Shown here one piece after another: positions 13,619 through 14,281 of a stretch of DNA of 14,281 nt (its first letter is position 1; the number at the start of each line of letters is the position of its first letter). The translations under genes and the position numbers were made by a program. Under the pieces are notes generated by a model. It did no database searches, was not told the DNA's origin, and saw only the letters and a program-made list of their open reading frames with translations. Origin of the DNA: CAXRDE01 sp964342365 (GTDB lineage Bacteria; Cyanobacteriota; Sericytochromatia; UBA7694); assembly GCA_964342365.1 (NCBI GenBank), contig CAYFGW010000123.1, forward strand, positions 1 through 14,281. Reading direction: 5' to 3'.

Positions 13619-14281
13619 CGCCATTTTAGAAGGCACCGGCACCTATGAAGAAGGCGGCGGCGATCTGTCAAACTTTTTCAAGAGCCTTGCTGAAAAAGGC
13701 ATGGAGTCAGGCAGCCAGGCCGTCTCTCAGGCGTTGGGACAATCGGTGGTATTTTCCAACCCGGACGTTTCCGTACTTTCTGCCCAGGCCCTCACCGAGG
13801 AAGGTTCTCCCCATCAGGTGATGATTCGCACGGGCTACCAGACCGCACAGAACTATCCGATTACGTTCTTAATCAAAGATTATGACGTGGCGGTTATTTT
13901 TGACATTTTAATGGGCAAAGACGGACGCAACCCCGATTTAGAAATTAGCGATCTCCAGATCTCCGCCATTGGTGAAGTGATGAATCAGCTCATTGGGGCC
14001 GCCGCCACCGCCATTTCAGCAGAGCTGGGCACAAAATTAGCCATGGACCCTCCCGCTAGCGAACGGCTCAACCTCGAACAGGACAGCCTGCCTGCTCCTT
14101 TTAACGGTGAATTGCTAACGGTACGCTATCAACTCACCATTGAAGGCGTGCTCGATAGCGAAATTTTTGAAATCTGGAGTCTCTCAGACGCGCAAAAGTT
14201 TCATCAATCCTTCACAGCCCCTCCACCGGCCGCAGAACCCGCACCGGCTCAGGCAGCACCAGCTCCCGCCTATCAGAACCC
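13593..14281 (+). CDS. fliY: Flagellar motor switch protein FliY (CheC-domain type), 3' end cut by the window
   Basis: The first 229 residues of a FliY-type switch protein; the frame is still open at the right edge. The N-terminal LSQEQINAILEG (3-14) is a CheY-binding-like peptide. A CheC-like domain follows (about 25-200), with the second phosphatase-type helix SAIGEVMNQLIGAAATAIS (124-142), including E128 and N131. An Ala/Pro-rich linker (209-227) leads out of the window, presumably to the SpoA (FliN) domain. FliY replaces or supplements FliN in several phyla and can dephosphorylate CheY-P. In the first repeat the helix reads AEKGMESGSQAVSQAL (33-48): E34 is there but the Asn expected three residues later looks like Met37. 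AAGGA (13581-13585) sits 7 bases before the ATG. FliN alone is excluded by the CheC domain. Confidence 0.88.
   Translation, partial: MTLSQEQINAILEGTGTYEEGGGDLSNFFKSLAEKGMESGSQAVSQALGQSVVFSNPDVSVLSAQALTEEGSPHQVMIRTGYQTAQNYPITFLIKDYDVAVIFDILMGKDGRNPDLEISDLQISAIGEVMNQLIGAAATAISAELGTKLAMDPPASERLNLEQDSLPAPFNGELLTVRYQLTIEGVLDSEIFEIWSLSDAQKFHQSFTAPPPAAEPAPAQAAPAPAYQN

Overview
The window is a gene-dense, roughly 50% GC bacterial chromosome segment with Shine-Dalgarno-like leaders, recognisable sigma70-type promoters and no RNA genes, CRISPR arrays or insertion sequences that I can see. It ends in flagellar switch genes: fliM followed by a FliY-type (CheC-domain) protein rather than a plain FliN. It also carries two lipobox lipoproteins with Thr/Pro/Ser-rich linkers and beta-propeller repeats. 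This combination suggests a motile bacterium outside the enterobacteria. A non-photosynthetic lineage near the Cyanobacteria (Vampirovibrionia or Sericytochromatia) is one possibility, but that is a weak guess from gene content, not a demonstrated assignment.

Layout. (1) Positions 1-2350 form a tight plus-strand operon: the 3' end of one ATP-grasp protein, a complete paralogue of it, and an overlapping 386-residue protein of unknown function. (2) Positions 2360-9753 are a surface-protein block. A clear promoter (TTGATA-N17-TATTAT) drives a 1137-residue lipoprotein with twelve NHL-type repeats. It ends in a strong intrinsic terminator that abuts the start codon of an AlkB-family di-iron membrane monooxygenase. 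Next comes a second lipoprotein with the same N-terminal modules but a different C-terminal repeat domain (seven repeats with a VNTTT signature), translationally coupled to a small GNAT-like protein. (3) Positions 9832-11659 hold a small helical protein of unknown function converging on, and overlapping, a solitary histidine ammonia-lyase gene (hutH, minus strand). (4) Divergent from hutH, across a 24-bp inverted repeat, is a NYN-domain putative RNase with a C-terminal LOTUS/OST-HTH-like domain, followed by fliM and the partial fliY, which overlap each other.

How the genes may work together. The ATP-grasp pair plus the unknown protein looks like a small ligase or peptide-modification unit. 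The two lipoproteins share an export signal, a paired-cysteine domain and a Big2-like Ig domain, and differ in the propeller they display, so they look like a modular cell-surface scaffold family. FliM and FliY are parts of the flagellar C-ring. The most interesting points are the shared lipoprotein module with exactly conserved cysteine spacing, the tandem ATP-grasp cluster with its orphan partner, the SD-less alkB start placed against a terminator, the hutH/NYN inverted repeat, and the apparently degenerate first CheC-type site in FliY. All assignments come from reading the sequence; no database search was run.
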